Below, piece by piece: positions 63,328 through 64,000 of a DNA stretch of 64,000 nt. The stretch's first letter is position 1. Each line of letters opens with the position of its first letter. Under the pieces are notes generated by a model that made no database searches, had not been told where the DNA came from, and was given only the letters and a program-made list of their open reading frames with translations. Source of the stretch: Clostridium_AD sp050717515 (GTDB taxonomy: Bacteria; Bacillota; Clostridia; Clostridiales; Clostridiaceae); assembly GCF_050717515.1 (NCBI RefSeq), contig NZ_JBOITL010000036.1, positions 248,001-312,000 of the forward strand, in the 5' to 3' direction. A program made the position numbers and the translations under genes.

Positions 63328-63762
63328 TTATTCATTACACCATTTTTTGCAAAACTTAGCTTTTTTGCCGCAAACAACATTGTCCGAACCACAATCAGGG
63401 CAAATATGTTTGTCCTGTTCAACATTTATTTCATATGTGTTGGCGCAATTAGAACATTTGAATTTACAAAATGTTGTTCTGTAGTTACCGCCACTTATTC
63501 TTATAGCCTTTCCTTCTGTTAGCGCAATAGCTATTTTTTTTCTTGCACTATCTATAATATTTTGAAAAGTTTGTCTTGATACTTGCATTCTTTCTCCACA
63601 CTCTTCTTGATTTAGCTCTTCAATATCTTTAAGCCTCATTGCCTCAAGTTCTTCTACTTTTAAAACTATTTCCTCGATCTCACATTTAGGCTTACCCCAA
63701 GGAACAAAATATGTGTCATCCGGGAAAAACTCTACTCTTCTAAATTTTATTGGTCTTGGCAT
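63328..63762 (-). CDS. DUF134 helix-turn-helix protein with C-terminal zinc ribbon
   Basis: 144 aa. MPRPIKFRRVEFFPDDTYFV start, HTH (LEAMRLKDIEELNQEECGER, MQVSRQTFQNIIDSARKKIA), then a Cys-rich ribbon (CKFKCSNC, CPDCGSDNVVCGKKAKFCKKWC). Same family as the gene at 48.9 kb but longer by this ribbon, which could sense metal or an Fe-S cluster. Likely a DNA-binding regulator. Strong AGGAGG before ATG. Confidence 0.9.
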   Translation of the reverse strand: MPRPIKFRRVEFFPDDTYFVPWGKPKCEIEEIVLKVEELEAMRLKDIEELNQEECGERMQVSRQTFQNIIDSARKKIAIALTEGKAIRISGGNYRTTFCKFKCSNCANTYEINVEQDKHICPDCGSDNVVCGKKAKFCKKWCNE

Positions 63763-63826
63763 TTTAATTCCTCCTGCATTTACTACATATTCCTATAAAC
63801 ATATTACCATATATTTTTTAATATTT

Positions 63827-63967
63827 TTATATAACTAGATTTTTTTGATTTATATAGTCATAATTTAAATTTAAAACATATATATCAATTATACTATCAC
63901 ATTTATCACATTTAAACTTAATATGCGGAGACTTTCCACAAAATTTTATTGTTACTCGTTTTACATA
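63827..63967 (-). pseudogene. Fragment resembling the C-terminus of a Fur/PerR-family regulator
   Basis: An in-frame stretch with no start codon reads SPHIKFKCDKCDSIIDIYVL, like the His-Phe-x-Cys-xx-Cys zinc region of PerR (PHxHFKCxxC), bounded by stops on both sides. The DNA-binding half is absent; the following Cys pair is missing. Low confidence because it is short. Confidence 0.35.
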
Positions 63968-64000
63968 TTATTTAATTATTCACTAAATTTAGTGCCATTT

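Noticed and set aside
1..64000. CRISPR array or prophage
   Set aside because: No regularly spaced repeats and no phage structural, integrase or packaging genes were seen on either strand.

Overview
The window looks like a chromosomal segment of an AT-rich, endospore-forming anaerobe of the Clostridium sensu stricto type. The evidence is very low GC throughout, strong AGGAGG-type ribosome binding sites with TTG/GTG starts, a SpoIIP sporulation amidase, phosphate butyryltransferase, indolepyruvate:ferredoxin oxidoreductase, many ferredoxin-type proteins and no respiratory genes. The species cannot be fixed from the sequence alone.

Layout. 1-6.6 kb: a left-truncated CapD/WbpM sugar dehydratase, a secreted GH73-type glucosaminidase, a TPR protein and a phosphohexomutase. 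7-14.6 kb: an Orn/Lys/Arg decarboxylase, an orphan protein, ptb-iorA-iorB for 2-oxoacid fermentation, and glnA. 14.6-20.9 kb: a compact minus-strand operon (U32 protein, mutS2, DUF523, FMN 2-hydroxyacid dehydrogenase). 21-37.9 kb: a TetM-like GTPase, a glycosyltransferase, a WG-repeat protein, two chemoreceptors, exonuclease III, a DUF4349 lipoprotein, an NhaC-type antiporter, an acetate transporter, a metallo-hydrolase and a cold-shock protein. 37.95-39.95 kb: a scarred stretch with tRNA-Gln(CUG), a tRNA 3' half, an internally deleted VOC gene, a GNAT gene, a TnpB relic and a more GC-rich oxidoreductase mosaic. 40-45.2 kb: spoIIP, an EFR1 ferredoxin and a selenium-type cassette (class V aminotransferase, YedE, TusA-like, DUF3343). 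45.3-47.9 kb: a Zn/Mn ABC importer with an upstream palindrome. 47.9-54.5 kb: a DUF134/DUF5320/ferredoxin accessory region with an IS605-type TnpB and damaged def and miaB copies. 54.6-60.9 kb: a methyltransferase plus NikABCDE/Dpp-like ABC operon behind a cobalamin riboswitch, with the first permease frameshifted by an 11-bp tandem duplication. 61-64 kb: a histidine phosphatase, NifX-like, Mrp-like and DUF134 genes.

The most promising undescribed signal is regulatory. Four promoters (before the DUF5320, C_GCAxxG_C_C, histidine-phosphatase and Mrp/NifX genes) combine a TTGACA -35 and a near-consensus -10 with a short palindrome of the form RGC-N4-GCY just downstream of the -10. This suggests a small local regulon, possibly governed by one of the two DUF134 helix-turn-helix proteins encoded beside these genes. 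That assignment is inference from reading by eye; no search or statistics were run.
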